Assembly: GCF_002994745.2 (NCBI RefSeq) | Contig: NC_037091.1 | Coordinates: 33,358,612 to 33,422,611 of the forward strand | Reading direction: 5' to 3' | Origin: Rosa chinensis | Taxonomy: Eukaryota; Streptophyta; Magnoliopsida; Rosales; Rosaceae | Length of the DNA stretch: 64,000 bases | Shown: piece after piece, positions 12,016 to 23,519 of the stretch | How positions within the stretch are numbered: the stretch's first letter is position 1 | Layout of the letters: the number at the start of each line of letters is the position of its first letter | Notes under the pieces: generated by a model | What the model was told of the DNA's origin: nothing | Seen by the model: the letters and a program-made list of their open reading frames with translations, nothing else | Database searches by the model: none | Made by a program: the position numbers and the translations under genes

Positions 12016-12250
12016 TGTTTAAGTAAATCCAAATTGTGCCTAGCCCAAATTCTAGGTTACTTAACCTAGTGGTAATAGGGTTTTAATTAGAGAGAATCTC
12101 GGTGAATATCTTAGAGATATCCATTCATTGTATGATTACCTTTCCTTGTGCGATTCAGATTCTATGCATTGTAATTCTCTATATAAAGAAGCCCCTATTA
12201 TCAATAAGAATACACAGCAATTCTCTCTCAAATATCGATTCCCTAAAACA
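12016..12250 (+). mobile_element. Copia 3' LTR
   Basis: The sequence begins TGTTTAAGTAAATCC immediately after the PPT region and ends CCCTAAAACA, giving the TG...CA form over 235 bp. It contains a TATA box (CTATATAAAG at about 12178) and a polyadenylation-type AATAAG (about 12204), as expected for U3-R. No primer-binding site follows it, so it is the 3' and not the 5' LTR. Confidence 0.75.
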
Positions 12251-12728
12251 TTTTTCTATTTCTTTTTCTTTCACCCTACTGTATTTCTTTTTCTTTCACC
12301 CTACTGTTCCTCTGTCTCTGTCTCTCTCTCATTCAAATCTCCTCGGTCTCAACGGAGCCACCGGCTTCGTCGCTGTCTCTCAGTTTGGACTCAACCTTCA
12401 CCGACCCGAAGTCCGATGAAGACTTCGATCTCTCTCTCTCTCTCTCTCTCAATCTCAATTTGGTCTCAATGGAACCACTGATATCATTGCCGTCTCTAAG
12501 ATCGGACCCAGCCTTAACGAACCTAAAGAATGAATTGATAAGATCAAGGACTCCAAGGACTTGCAGCAATAGAGCAAAGCCTTCGACAAACTCACTGACT
12601 GAGTGGAAGATCACCAGTTTGATTCCACCCGATTCCAAGAGGCCATGGCTTCCATCGCTGCTACCTTAGAAGCCAATTTGGAAGCTATGAGAAAGAGGGA
12701 GAAAGAATTGGCTACTCTGAAGATCAAT
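12251..12728. other. CT-rich sequence, possible retroelement-derived ORF remnant
   Basis: CT-repeats (12320-12460) precede a weak ORF (MEDHQFDSTRFQEAMASIAA, from 12603) with a short Glu/Lys-rich helix (ANLEAMRKREKELATL). This is reminiscent of the N-terminal coiled segment of some retrotransposon gag proteins, but with stops upstream and downstream. No firm assignment is possible. Confidence 0.3.
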
Positions 12729-12800
12729 CTACGCGATGTTGAGATAATTGTCATCAACATGTTTCTACGCGATGTTGAGATAATTGTCATCAACATGTTT
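12729..12800. repeat. 36-bp perfect tandem duplication
   Basis: The 36-bp unit beginning CTACGCGATGTTGAG occurs twice head-to-tail (12729-12764 and 12765-12800). It repeats twelve residues in the weak ORF (RDVEIIVINMFL). Confidence 0.95.
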
Positions 12801-13746
12801 CTGGGTTTGAATTGGAACAATGAGGTAGGAAGTGAGTTTTTTAAAAAAAAAAATTTGAGAAAGATTGAGAGCTCTAAGTTGTTCCAAGAATATTCCCAAA
12901 GATTTAGAGAGATTCCCAATTAGTTTTTTTACTCGAAAGATCCAACTCAACCACTCCCAAGTATCAACAAAATCATCCAATCCAAGAGAGAACAAAGAGT
13001 TGCAAGTAATACTTGCCCATTTATAGCAATCATTAGAGAAATTCTTGCCCCAACCACCAACGTCACTTTGCAGACCACCCATGAACTCCTCCAATGCATT
13101 CTAATCATTCAAAGAAGATGGAAATTGGCAAATTCAGTTGAATGATTCTGTTGGTGTAAGTTGCTGCTGTAATTGTTGGTTTGTCAGTCGATGGCTTTCT
13201 AGATAGAGACGAGATAGGAAAGAGGAAGCATGTAATGAATTCATCAAGTGGGTTAGGCTGGCATCATTTGACCACAAACTAAAGTTTTGTCATGAATGGG
13301 TTTAATTAATCAAATGGATTAGATTAAAATTTTATTTAAATTTTATTTTTTTAAATTCAGATTGCAGGTCACAAAATGAGAGCTCAAAACCTGAGCTTAG
13401 AAGCAAAACCCAACAACAAAGATGACCACCCATAAATCTTGAACATCCATATTTGCACAAACAAACCCAAAAGCCTTCAACTGTAAACAGAAATCAAGAA
13501 TGTACGAAGGTACAAATGATTGAAATGAAGAAGAAAGAAAGAAGAAACGAGAGGCAAGTAGGAGGTGATGATCAAAATTCTACTTTTGCGTTCCCGATCT
13601 TGAAGTATAAGAAGAAGAGGAAGTAGTCTACAAAGGTACGGCACTGACTGGGGGCCGCCAAAGGTGGAGCAAGTTTGGCATTCCCCAAAAAAAAAAAATT
13701 CTCTTTTTTTATTATATGAAGAAAACTAAGGAAAATAAAAAATAAA
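12801..13746. other. Intergenic, no gene supported
   Basis: AT-rich sequence with short ORFs only and no recognisable domains or splice structure. Confidence 0.4.
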
Positions 13747-13921
13747 GGGAAAATTGGTCATTTAATGATCAAAATATGACAGTTGTCAGCTTATGTAACG
13801 GAGCTAACGACTCTAGGTATCATTCTTCGGTCGGGGTCAATGCCATTCCGATATTATCTGAACGTGATATACTAAAGTTTAGAATGAAATAAAGGTTAGG
13901 TGTTGTACGGACAATTTTCCC
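13747..13921. mobile_element. Small MITE-like element
   Basis: Ends GGGAAAATTGGTC and (reverse complement) GGGAAAATTGTCC form an inverted repeat around 175 bp of non-coding DNA. The termini resemble those of the inner Mutator-type element at 51863-53374 (GGGAAAAATTCACC). No clear 9-bp target duplication is visible, so the boundaries or the class may be off. Confidence 0.4.
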
Positions 13922-15155
13922 TTATTGTAATGGGAGATGATCTTCTCCTAAGCAAGAAAGTTGCCTAACCTTCCTAAGCTTTCAACCATGTGATGACACA
14001 TGTAACAGAAACATCCAATGACCATAATAGTACCACGTAGTGATTGACATCAAAAAGACAAAAACCAATGATATTTTTCCCTACCGATACACTCTTCTAA
14101 TCTTCATCCTCCAAAACTCTCTTCTTGACCAAATTTGACTTGATTTTACTACCACTTAGTTCCACTTCTGTTCAAATTTTCTTGGTCTTTGTTGAGTTCT
14201 TGACTCGTCCTTATGGGTTTTGGTGGTTGGTAAATTTTCTTATGGGATTGGCTGGGATTCAATTGATGGGACGGAATCGGGAATGCTAGTCACCAATTGA
14301 ATTGGTGTTGTTTCAACCATGGCAGAAACCCAGACTGATCATCAATATCATAGAACATCTTGCTCAAACTTCCTTCTGTGACCATGTGGTTAATCTTCTG
14401 AGAGCATTGGAGTTGCTCATGCCTTGATGATAGGTTTTGATGAAAGAGCTGTATTCCCGAATCCCGATGGCCCTATAGTAGTAGCAGTGGAGGTAGGAAA
14501 GAGGGATCAAGGCTAGCTTGTAAATGCAATTGATGGAAAGAGGGATCAAGACTTGTAAACACAGTAGGCCTTGTAATTATTGGATTTTGATGAGAAGAAT
14601 CTAAGGATAGATCTGATCCATGCTATCAAACCCAGAACTCCAGAAGAAACACATTGATGGTATAACAGTTCACTCAACACCCTTAACAAATACTCTCAAG
14701 TGAGTTTCGACGAATTTGATGGGAGCTCTTGATTTTTCTGAAAATTTGATGGAAGCAGTAGTGATTGTGCTCATTTTGAGATTCATTTTGCAGTTGTGGT
14801 AATTGATTTCGTCGATATGACATGTAATTTCAGACTCAAACATAAACCCAAGTTGTCTATTTAAGAAGAGTGCATAGGGGCTATAGAAGCAAGACATGAG
14901 ATTTTGGGTCTAGTGATCAGGAAAAGAAGAACAGAAAGAAGAAAGAAGAACAGAAGTGATGAAATGAATTACAAAGAGAAGAAACAAGTTTAGCAAAAGA
15001 CAAAATAAAACTCAAAACTAATAGAGAAAAATCATGTGAGTTTGTTGCGTACCGTTGGATCTCATAATAGCCATGTGGCATTACCTCCTTGGCTCCTTTA
15101 AAGCTTAGGTAGCTTAGGTAGACTGTGAGGTTAGGAGAGGATCTTGATCCCATTG
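13922..15155. other. Intergenic, no gene supported
   Basis: Short ORFs of 61-78 codons occur on the minus strand without recognisable domains. Confidence 0.4.
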
Positions 15156-15164
15156 TAATATATA

Positions 15165-15574
15165 GGGCTAAATACTAGTTACAACCCTATGGTTTAGGTC
15201 TAAAATCAATTCAGTCCCTAAACTTCTAATTTCATCAAAAACACACCAGCATTTTCAATTTTGATCTAATAGGTCTAATTCGTTAATATTCTGTTATGGG
15301 TTCAAGTTATAGTTGGATTATTTGTTGAAAAACTATTTATTTGATAGATTTTTAATAGTGGATCTCACTTCTAAATTGACTATGCAGGCCACCTCAGCAC
15401 TACATCATAAAACATATGCCATATATGAGCCATGTCAACAATTGTCGGAAGACTAATAAATTAGATCTATTAGATCAAAATTGAAAGTACAGGCGTGTTT
15501 TTGATGAAATTAAAAATTCAGAGACTGAATTAATTTTGGATCCAAACTACAAAATAATAATCAGTATTTAGCCC
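15165..15574. mobile_element. Foldback Mutator-type MITE with 9-bp target duplication
   Basis: Termini GGGCTAAATACT are inverted at both ends and the arms stay complementary for roughly 120-150 bp (for example GTCCCTAAACTTC against AATTCAGAGACTG). The element is flanked by a perfect 9-bp direct repeat TAATATATA at 15156-15164 and 15575-15583. Nine-bp duplications are the hallmark of Mutator-like transposons. It is 410 bp long, non-coding and inserted just upstream of the HSP20-like gene leader. Confidence 0.85.
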
Positions 15575-15689
15575 TAATATATAAGTTGATTCTAAAGTTC
15601 TAAACCCACTCGATTTAAGACATGTGGGGCCTACGATATGTTTAAGAAATTGCTGTTTCAGTTTTTTTTTATTGTTTATTTAAGGGGAA

Positions 15690-15802
15690 AAAAAAACGCC
15701 AATAGAGGAAAATAGAGAAGGGTTTCGCTCCTAGAGTCCTAGCAGTCTCGAAGAAAGGGCAGGAAGACTCAAAGTCTTGTTTTGGTGCGAAGTTATCTGA
15801 GA
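15690..15802 (+). other. Probable 5' leader exon of the HSP20-like gene
   Basis: A non-AT-rich stretch ends in a consensus donor (GAGAG/GTGAGC at 15803). It lies 2.2 kb upstream of the first coding exon, and an acceptor occurs at about 18013 (TTAATAG/GTGC) just before the ATG. A long leader intron containing repeats is inferred from this. It cannot be proved without transcripts. Confidence 0.4.
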
Positions 15803-16925
15803 GGTGAGCTCTAGTTTCATGGTTCAACAGATTATGGTTTCTGGTTTTCTCGTCCGCGTCATCTATTACCTAATTGGTTTGCTCCCTTAAATGATCTGCT
15901 TCATTCTTTTGCTAAGAATTTCAATTATATGGAAAGCTTTGGTTGGTTTTTCATATTTCTCCTTTACAGTTTTGGTGCTGGTAAAATTATTTTTCTTGAT
16001 AGTCCTCGAATCCATGAATTGATTACACACAATTTTTGGGATTTTCGGGTAGCATAAGGTTGATGTATTATCTGCTTAATTTGGTTGAGAAACAAGGGAG
16101 TTATCGTAGAGAGAAGCTGTAACTTTTTCGGTGCTTACAGTAACGACCCAGCTGAGTTTCAAAGCTCACCTGTTTTATTGAATTCTTCAACTGAGGATAA
16201 AACGTTATAGAAGGTTTCATCCCCTTTCCTTAGGATCAAGAATCACCTAAAACGGATAAGAATTGAGTCCTTGTAGAGAATTTTGAAATGTGGGCGGGGC
16301 TGGATCAGATTTTCTGGTGCGGAAATCTGAATAATATGGGTTCTGATGAGAGGTTGAAGACGATGGTGAGGTGGCAACTACTGCCACATAGCACATTGTC
16401 TAGGGGCTATTTTGTTTTGGCTTGTTCTAGTGCTCGCAACCCCATTTTCTTTTACGGCGTTTGAACCCTTGCAATCCTTGTGATAACTCCAACATGGTGA
16501 AATGTGTTTGATTTCAATTTTATGAGCCGACTTGAAAAATTCCATTTAATTTATTCTACATTAATTACTTATTCTTGCTCTTTTGATCGTGTCTGGTACA
16601 TGTGGAAATAGAAGGTTTGATTTTGCGAATGCTATATTATCATTACGGAATCTTATAGCAATTAATGATCTACGTGCATGTGCATGAATTCGTTGTAACT
16701 TGCTTATCCTTCGGTAATATTAATTCTTATAGATAAAATGGTGATGCCTCATTGTAGAGTCAGATGGGTAATGGTTAGAATACCTCAAGTCCCTTGTGGT
16801 ATGGGTGTGTTTGATCCCATGGCAGGCAAGCAGGGAACAAGAAAAGTCTCTGGGGTGAAAAGCCTCACAACAGTCGGAGCACTAGTCTGTTGCCGTTTAT
16901 TATATATGCATGTGGAGTAGTCCAA

Positions 16926-17230
16926 CATTACGTAGAGAGTGATTTAAGTTTTGTTGTAGGCTTGTAGCCAAGACAATGATGGTTATCTTAGTTGGATGTA
17001 TGAATATAGACAATCCTTAGCTGATCTTCTGTACGACCTATTATCATGCTTCTCTGTTGTATTCCAGTACTTAATTTGTGTGCCATCTGGGTAGGGGTGC
17101 CTAGCTAGAAGTAGTACTACAATGAAATTATTGAGTTACTTGTTAGCTTGCTGTAGGCTTCCATGTGATTAGCATATAACCTTTAATAGTCCATTACTAT
17201 GATTAAGCATGTAAAGCTACTAAGCACTGC
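16926..17230 (+). repeat. Segment duplicated upstream of NSA2
   Basis: Blocks here recur in the same order at 19781-19912: ACATTACGTAGAGAGTGATT, then a block around GGCTTCCATGTGATTAGCAT, then TTTAATAGTCC with a run around ACTATG. The second copy is shorter. The two copies lie in the leader intron of the HSP20-like gene and in the leader of NSA2. Confidence 0.7.
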
Positions 17231-18057
17231 TTTGTGGTTTTAATAGTTGGGGGCTTCAGCCTTCTTTGGTTTATTCCATTAACTTATTAGAGTGATCTAT
17301 TAATCTTGTTTTCTGCTTTATGCTTTTTAGAAGTGGAGAAACTTCCTTTGACAGATTTTCTCAAAAGAAGGTTTTTTAATATTTGATCCAAAAAAAAAAA
17401 AAATTGAACATGTTTCTCAAACCCAGCATGCCTAGTAGCCGCCTAGACTAGTCGAGGCGGCTGATCACCTTCTAGTGCCTAGACCTCCCAGAGGGATTTT
17501 TAGAACATTGTCTGTGACCCAATTTAGTGTATGTAGACACCCATAGATATGCCCTGCACTTGGTTGTTTACTGGATTTGGTCCCCTTGCAGTTTTATAAA
17601 CACACTATTAATTGGTTCTGAACCTCTGGAGGCACAGCCAAATATATATGTATACATCTATTGTTCTTAAGAAGACTTTAGCTACTGTCATTGTCATTGT
17701 TCTCTAGTTCTTTACAAGTTAATAAGGAAGAAAAACTGATACAAAAATGATCCGTATCATTCACCCATTGTACATGACATCGACGATGAAATCGATCATC
17801 TGCAGATTCTTGTAATCTTATATTTCCAAATAAACAATATAATTTCTTTTTAGTAAGTTTTGATATTACTTGTATGCAAGCTTTTATTTTTCCTATTTTT
17901 GAAATTTACATCATGCTAAATCTCGGATTACATGTGAAATTAACTTTTGCTCATCAATAAATATCTTTCTTATCTTGTGCTTGCCCGGTTACTTATTTAA
18001 ATAAAATTAATAGGTGCATCTGAGAGATCTAGACCATAAAGAAGCAAATTTGATAGC

Positions 18058-18684
18058 ATGGACAGCCAAAATGTTGGTTACCATCCATGTCTGAAGCCAG
18101 CTGTTGTTATAACTGGAACAGCAAATGAAGGTACTGCTGGACCAGCTATTGGTCATGTTGACATTGGCGTGAGTGATGCTGCCTACTTATTTCGAGTTGC
18201 ACTTCCAGGTCTTCGGAGGAAACAAAGTAGGATTATTTATCTTTAATTTCATCATATATGTACATCATCTCATACGTGGTGCACAAGCACTCTTTATTGC
18301 ACTGTGACACTCTTTTAAATGCCTACCATAATGATTAGAGATTGTAATAACCAAGTAGGTAACCTTGGTCTAACAGGTACAGTGAAATGTATGATTGAAA
18401 GTGACGGGAAGGTTCATATTGAAGGAGTCATGACAGAGACTGGACTTGTCATAAACTCATCAACTGTGTACCAGATGAAAGTCCAGCAACTATGTGCAGC
18501 TGGACCATTTACCATCTCTTTTAATCTTCCTGGATCTGTTGATACTCGACTATTTTCTCCTGTCTTTCGGCCAGATGGAATCCTGGAAGTGGTGGTTTTG
18601 AAATCCAAAATGTCTTCAGAATTCCTCTATCCATTTGATGGCAACAAGTCTTCCCCTGTCAAGTTTCCCCAAGTAACCGTCTGA
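18058..18684 (+). CDS. HSP20-like (alpha-crystallin domain) protein, IDM2/IDM3 family
   Basis: Two coding exons (18058-18226 and 18341-18684) join in phase to give 170 aa. Exon 1 starts MDSQNVGYHPCLKPAV and contains GPAIGHVDIGVSDAAYLFRV and ALPGLRR. Exon 2 contains IESDGKVHIEGVM, YQMKVQQLCAAGPFTISF, NLPGSVDTRLFSP and FRPDGILEVVV. This order (VDIG...YLFRVALPG...DG.V.I.G...GPF.L.F.LPG.VD...F...F..DGI.E) is the C-terminal alpha-crystallin fold of the plant IDM2/IDM3 proteins. These proteins act in the nucleus with the histone acetyltransferase IDM1 to promote active DNA demethylation. It lacks the longer N-terminal half of IDM2, so it is closer to a short IDM3-type or single-domain relative. Donor (AAACAAA/GTAGG) and acceptor (ATTAGAG/ATT) are canonical. 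The frame is open, so it may be functional; the exact orthologue is inferred. Confidence 0.75.
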
Positions 18685-19480
18685 TGTCAAGTTTCCGTAA
18701 GTGAAGTCTGTTCCATCATGGGATACCTGTTTGCTTGTGGGTTTACAAAGCGCATGCATACACAGATGTCTTGTCTTGTTATTTCTGCAAAACGGAATGT
18801 GTTCAGCTCTGTTTACTAGAAAATGATTTCCTAACAGTTTCAGATGTTTCTTTTCGTTCAATTTACATCGACGATGAAGATCAAGCCCCGTTTAGATTTA
18901 TTGGACAATCAATTGGAAACTCATTTCATGAGTATCAGGGGTCAAGCTCTTGGCACTTTGAATTTCTGAGTCGGACAAAGCATGGTATGGCCGTATGGGG
19001 TGGAGATTGTCTCATGACAGGCCCCCTTGTAGTTCTTTTTTCCAGCTTCTTGATTCGGGTTCCCCTTCTCAGCCACCCGCGAGATTTTTCAAGAGTCCCT
19101 TGTCGATCTGCTTCCCTCAACCCTTCTATCACCCTCATTGGACTTGGCCTTTTTTTGTTTTGTTTTTTATTACATAAACAATCTTTCATGAATGAACTTA
19201 CGACTCTTATTTACAAAGAGAATAGACTTATGTTACTAGATTAAATTGTACTGAGCGGATATTATTTAATCAAAACAAAAAATAAAAACTTGTTATACAA
19301 CTAGAATTAAATGAATACAAAGTAATAGCCGAAAGAGAAAATAATGGGAGATTCTTGTTCAAAACCGAATCGGCCAATCGGTGCCAAAAACCGTACTAAA
19401 CCGGTAAGAGCAGTGCCAGTATGTATTCGAAAAATCGGTTCAACCGAACCGAACCGAACCGGTTTTTTTTTTTTTTAATT
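18685..19480 (+). other. 3' flank with an unexplained open frame
   Basis: After the stop codon at 18684 an ORF (18735-19244) carries a plausible exon-like segment (SDVSFRSIYIDDEDQAPFRF, HEYQGSSSWHFEFLSRTKHG) preceded by a CTAACAG acceptor-like site. I do not recognise the sequence. From 19350 on there are AACCGAACCGAACCGG motifs typical of hAT-like repeat ends. It could be an exon remnant or a 3' UTR with a chance ORF. Confidence 0.3.
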
Positions 19481-19499
19481 TCAGTATTAGGTGTCCACT

Positions 19500-20459
19500 T
19501 TCCATTGGTTGTGGCGGCTGATACTGGGTGTCTAAACCTAAAAACACACCCCGGCCTTCATCTTTTTGTCTCTTCATCAGTTCATCGAAGCTGGGCAAGC
19601 TTCTCTCTCTGTGTCTCTCAGAGTCTCAGGTCCGTTTCTTCACACACCCCCCTTGTTATTTGGTTTCCTGGGAAATTTGGGTCTTAGTGTCGAAGCCTTC
19701 AAGGATATATGTGTAGTTCAATAAGCCCTTGTTCTATTATCTGATGAAGGTTTAGAATGGGCCGTTCATTAGGTCTGGTTTTACATTACGTAGAGAGTGA
19801 TTTTGTTTGCCTATCTGTGAACTAGAATGAAATTATTGCTTGCTCTAGGCTTCCATGTGATTAGCATTATAATTTTTAATAGTCCTCCACTACTATGCTA
19901 AACACTGCTGGTGGGGATCAAAGGCCTCGTTGAGGAAATAGGAACCCAATTACCCTAACCATGTTTGGGGTATCGTTCACTGAAAAAGATGCCCCAGAAA
20001 ATTGGAAAGTGAAATGGCTGTAGTTTCCCTAGTACTAGGGAACTTAGCACTAGTGAAACAGTTGTATAAGTATTTGGTTGGGAGTTTGGGTTTGAAACTA
20101 TTGGGTATTGCACGAATCGTGATGTCATGGTAAAGTTATATGATTGTTTGCCTAGGATGTTTTAGGGTTTATCACCTTCGATTTTCAAATTGTGGGAGTC
20201 GGTATGAGTGAAATTTTGGTTGGGGAAGTTTGCTGAATGAGAGATATAAAAGCGAATCAGATAAAGAAAATTTGATTTGATGTTTCTATATATTTTGTTT
20301 TGTTTTGTTTTGCTGTTGAATAATTATGTTATGCACTTGTTTTTGATGGATGATTTTCTAATGTTTTTTTATGTTATATCTGTCAGTCTTTTGTAGATTC
20401 TTGTTGAGGCTTGCTTGTGATTTATAACAACGAACTGAGAGCAACAAATCCCTATAACC
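19500..20459 (+). promoter_or_regulatory. NSA2 upstream and leader region
   Basis: CT-rich leader-type sequence (19560-19640, CTTCTCTCTCTGTGTCTCTC) is followed by the second copy of the duplicated segment (19781-19912) and then AT-rich sequence up to the start codon. A leader intron is possible (acceptor TTTTGTAG near 20395). No TATA box could be chosen with confidence. Confidence 0.4.
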
Positions 20460-22561
20460 ATGGTTTGTTTTTTTTATTTTTTTATTTTTATCTCTTTCTC
20501 TCTGTTTATATCTATCTTATTTATTTAGGATGAAATTTCATATTGTTTGTTATTTGTGGAATTCAGCCGCAGGGAGATTATATAGATCTTCACAGGAAGC
20601 GATATGGGTACAGACCTGACCACTTTGAGCGCAAGCGCAAGAAGGAGGCTCGTGAGGTCCACAAGCGCTCTGAAATCGCGCAAAAGGTCAAATCTATTAT
20701 TTTCCCCTTACTGTCCTGAGAAATTAAAATAAAATAAAATTCCATTCTTATTATGTTTCTTACTAATTTTGTAATGGAACAGGCTCTGGGTATTAAAGGC
20801 AAGATGTTTGCCAAGAAACGCTATGCAGAAAAGGCTCTAATGAAGAAAACGTGAGTTCTCTTTCCTGTGTTTTAGAGTAATTTAATTGAACCTTTTTGTT
20901 TATTTCTTCTTAGTTCTACTCTGAGGATTGTTCTCTTACAACTTTGCTCATAACTCAGAAGTTTTCTATTACCAGTAAATATGTTTAGCATGTAGTAAAT
21001 GATTTTGAGATTCTTCTTTCGTGGTTATTGATATGGTTCTTTTTTCCACCCTAGACTGTTAATATGTTCTTCTTGACTTGAAAGTATTATATATTTATAT
21101 TCATGTAGCAATAATTGCTTGAGAATTATTAGTTTGTTGTGTGATAAAGCACAATACAAAGTTACTATCATATGTACAAGTTTATACGCTTATACGCTTA
21201 TCAGGTAGTTTGCCGTTGTGTTGGTAGCACACACTGAAGAGTGTGTTTACTATTTACTGTTTATTGAACTAGTGATTATAATGACCTGTATTTCACAATT
21301 AAATATTGTTTGTGAATGTTGACAGATTGGCTATGCATGAGGAGTCATCGACTAGGCACAAGGTTGATGATGATGTTCATGAAGGAGCTGTTCCAACATA
21401 TTTGTTGGATCGTGACAATACAACACGAGCAAAGGTATGGTTGAATGGCCATTAAATACAATGATTAAGATAGATTTTCATGTCGGTATCTGACTTTATG
21501 CTGTAAATAGACTCTTAGCAATTCCATCAAGCAAAAACGGAAAGAGAAAGCTGGGAAATGGGAAGTCCCTCTGCCTAAGGTAACTCAAGTGCAACTTTTG
21601 GACCCTGTACTTTTTAATGTGTGAATAAACAATTTTCTGACTGAGTTGTATCTTTTCCAGGTAAGGCCTGTGGCTGAAGATGAGATGTTTAAAGTGCTTC
21701 GAACGGGCAAACGCAAGAGTAAGAATTGCCTTCTCTCTATCCCTATGCATCCAAGATTTAAGTTAGCTTCCCATTGATAAAGTTTGAAGTCAATTGGTAG
21801 TTTATATATTCATTATTTAGGCTTATAATTACTATTTTCCAGACAACCAGATAAAATTGTTTTTCATTCATATATTTTCATGCTACGGTTGTAAAACTTT
21901 TGCGCAGGTATATACAATGTAATTTTGTTGCTCCTATTCTTGGTAGCTTATATTTTGGTTCTTCTGTGCAGCTAAGCAATGGAAGCGGATGATCACAAAA
22001 GCCACATTTGTGGGACCTGGTTTTACCAGGAAACCTCCCAAATATGAGCGATTTATCCGGCCCAGTGGATTGCGATTCACTAAAGCTCATGTGACACACC
22101 CTGAACTCAAATGTACTTTTAACCTTGAGATTATCGGTGTGAAGAAAAACCCCAATGGTCAAATGTACACCTCTCTTGGTGTCTTGACCAAGGGAACCAT
22201 CATTGAGGTACCTATCTGAGTCTTCTGTGATGATTCATGACTTATAACTTTAATAACATGATTTCTCAGGCTGTTTGTTGTTTTTTTATCCCTGAATTTC
22301 AGGTGAATGTAAGTGAACTTGGTCTTGTCACACCTAACGGGAAAGTTGTATGGGGTGAGTTCAAAACCTCCATGTGCTTGGCATTTTGCTTAATTTTCAA
22401 TTAACTTTGCCATCATACTCCCCCTGTTTTAAATGAGGGTACTTTTAGATTTTTATATTGTGTGGTTGTACTCATCTTTGCTGGTAAATACAGGGAAATA
22501 TGCTCAGGTGACAAATAATCCAGAGAACGATGGATGTGTAAATGCAGTTCTGCTTGTCTAA
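20460..22561 (+). CDS. NSA2: NSA2 ribosome biogenesis protein (60S maturation)
   Basis: Nine exons: 20460-20462, 20567-20686, 20783-20850, 21326-21434, 21511-21579, 21661-21718, 21972-22207, 22303-22354 and 22494-22561. They sum to 783 nt, that is 260 aa plus stop, the usual NSA2 length. Every junction has GT/AG and correct phase. The protein begins [17 protein letters not shown] with a Lys/Arg-rich N-terminus ([17 protein letters not shown]), has the linker [15 protein letters not shown], and ends in the S8e-type domain ([57 protein letters not shown], stop after CVNAVLLV). NSA2 is a nucleolar pre-60S factor needed for processing of 27S pre-rRNA. All conserved blocks are intact, so the gene looks functional. 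The oddity is exon 1: its coding part is only the ATG, with the donor directly after it. Confidence 0.96.
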
Positions 22562-22960
22562 GAGGATTAACTGCCAAGCTTTGAGGGGACTCTTCTGATT
22601 TTGCATCGCACATCGCAGCCATATCATGCAATAGCCAACTAGCCCTTATCCCAAATTTTGGGGACCAAAAATATGGATGTAATGTGATGTGTAGATCATA
22701 CAATTTTGGCTTTCAAGAATTGAACCGTTGGTGCATATTTTGGCCAATTTATAAATTATAATAGACATCCTTGTTCAACTGTATTCCCAAACTATTATCA
22801 GTCTAAGAACATTGTGTCCTACAGATTGAGAGTGATTGTGATATGGTCAAATGATTTAGCCAAACTATTTTGTAGTACAGCGAAATTACACATAATAACC
22901 AGCACAAATGATTGTTAAATAGTGCCGTTATCTAAGCAATTCAACCTTTTTAAGCTAGGT
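22562..22960 (+). other. NSA2 3' UTR and flank
   Basis: AT-rich trailer after the NSA2 stop. No other feature is visible. Confidence 0.5.
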
Positions 22961-23511
22961 ATTCCTGGCAACATCCCTCAATCCTGAACTGAACTTGGTG
23001 CCATCTCAAGCAAGAGAGTAGCACCAGCAGCAACTTCCTCCTTCAAGGGAGCTTCCACAGCTTCCTTAGATCCCTCAACCAATCAGGCTCTATAGCCTCC
23101 TCCTCAACATCTGTGTGTGGCCATGCGGGAATCACTTCTTTTTGGGCTTAAGAACACCCAACATAGCCCTCAAAAATATTTACCACCTCGGACGGCCTCG
23201 TTTCTCTTGGGTGACATGTGGTGTATTAGTATTAGGAAAGCCTTCCTCAACATCCAACGGTGCAAAGTCCTCCACCCCAGTCAACTTGGGCTTTTGTCCT
23301 GCCCTAGTTAGGAGAGTTTGGCCTCCTTTCGGTTCCCAGAAAGCCGCACCACATGAGTCAACTGCTCTGCCACCACCTAAGGCGCTACCGCCACAGGTAT
23401 AGCACACTCACAATCACGGCCTCCCAGCCTCGTATAGCTTGCAAGTCGACCGTCGAGAATAGCCTGCCCATTCTCGACAGAGGCAGAACCCTAGCCTCAA
23501 CAGTGAGATTC
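22961..23511 (-). pseudogene. Unidentified coding remnant interrupted by hAT insertion
   Basis: A GC-richer stretch continues at 25353-25560 beyond the hAT element, so the two pieces were once contiguous. On the minus strand an open frame at 23180-23407 reads CYTCGGSALGGGRAVDSC and ends with DFAPLDVEEGFPNTNTP and a basic RGRPRW. The Cys pairs and basic patch recall zinc-knuckle regions of plant retroelement gag or ORF1 proteins, but this is a guess. No intact frame spans the locus. Confidence 0.3.
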
Positions 23512-23519
23512 TCCGCCGC

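Noticed and set aside
16738..16920. 60-codon ORF (MVMPHCRVRWVMVR...) as an exon of the HSP20-like gene
   Set aside because: No splice sites placing it in frame with 18058 and no family similarity.
17380..17520. Repeat remnant around GCCTAGTAGCCGCCTAG
   Set aside because: Looks like a common plant repeat scrap in the intron, but no ends or duplication could be defined.
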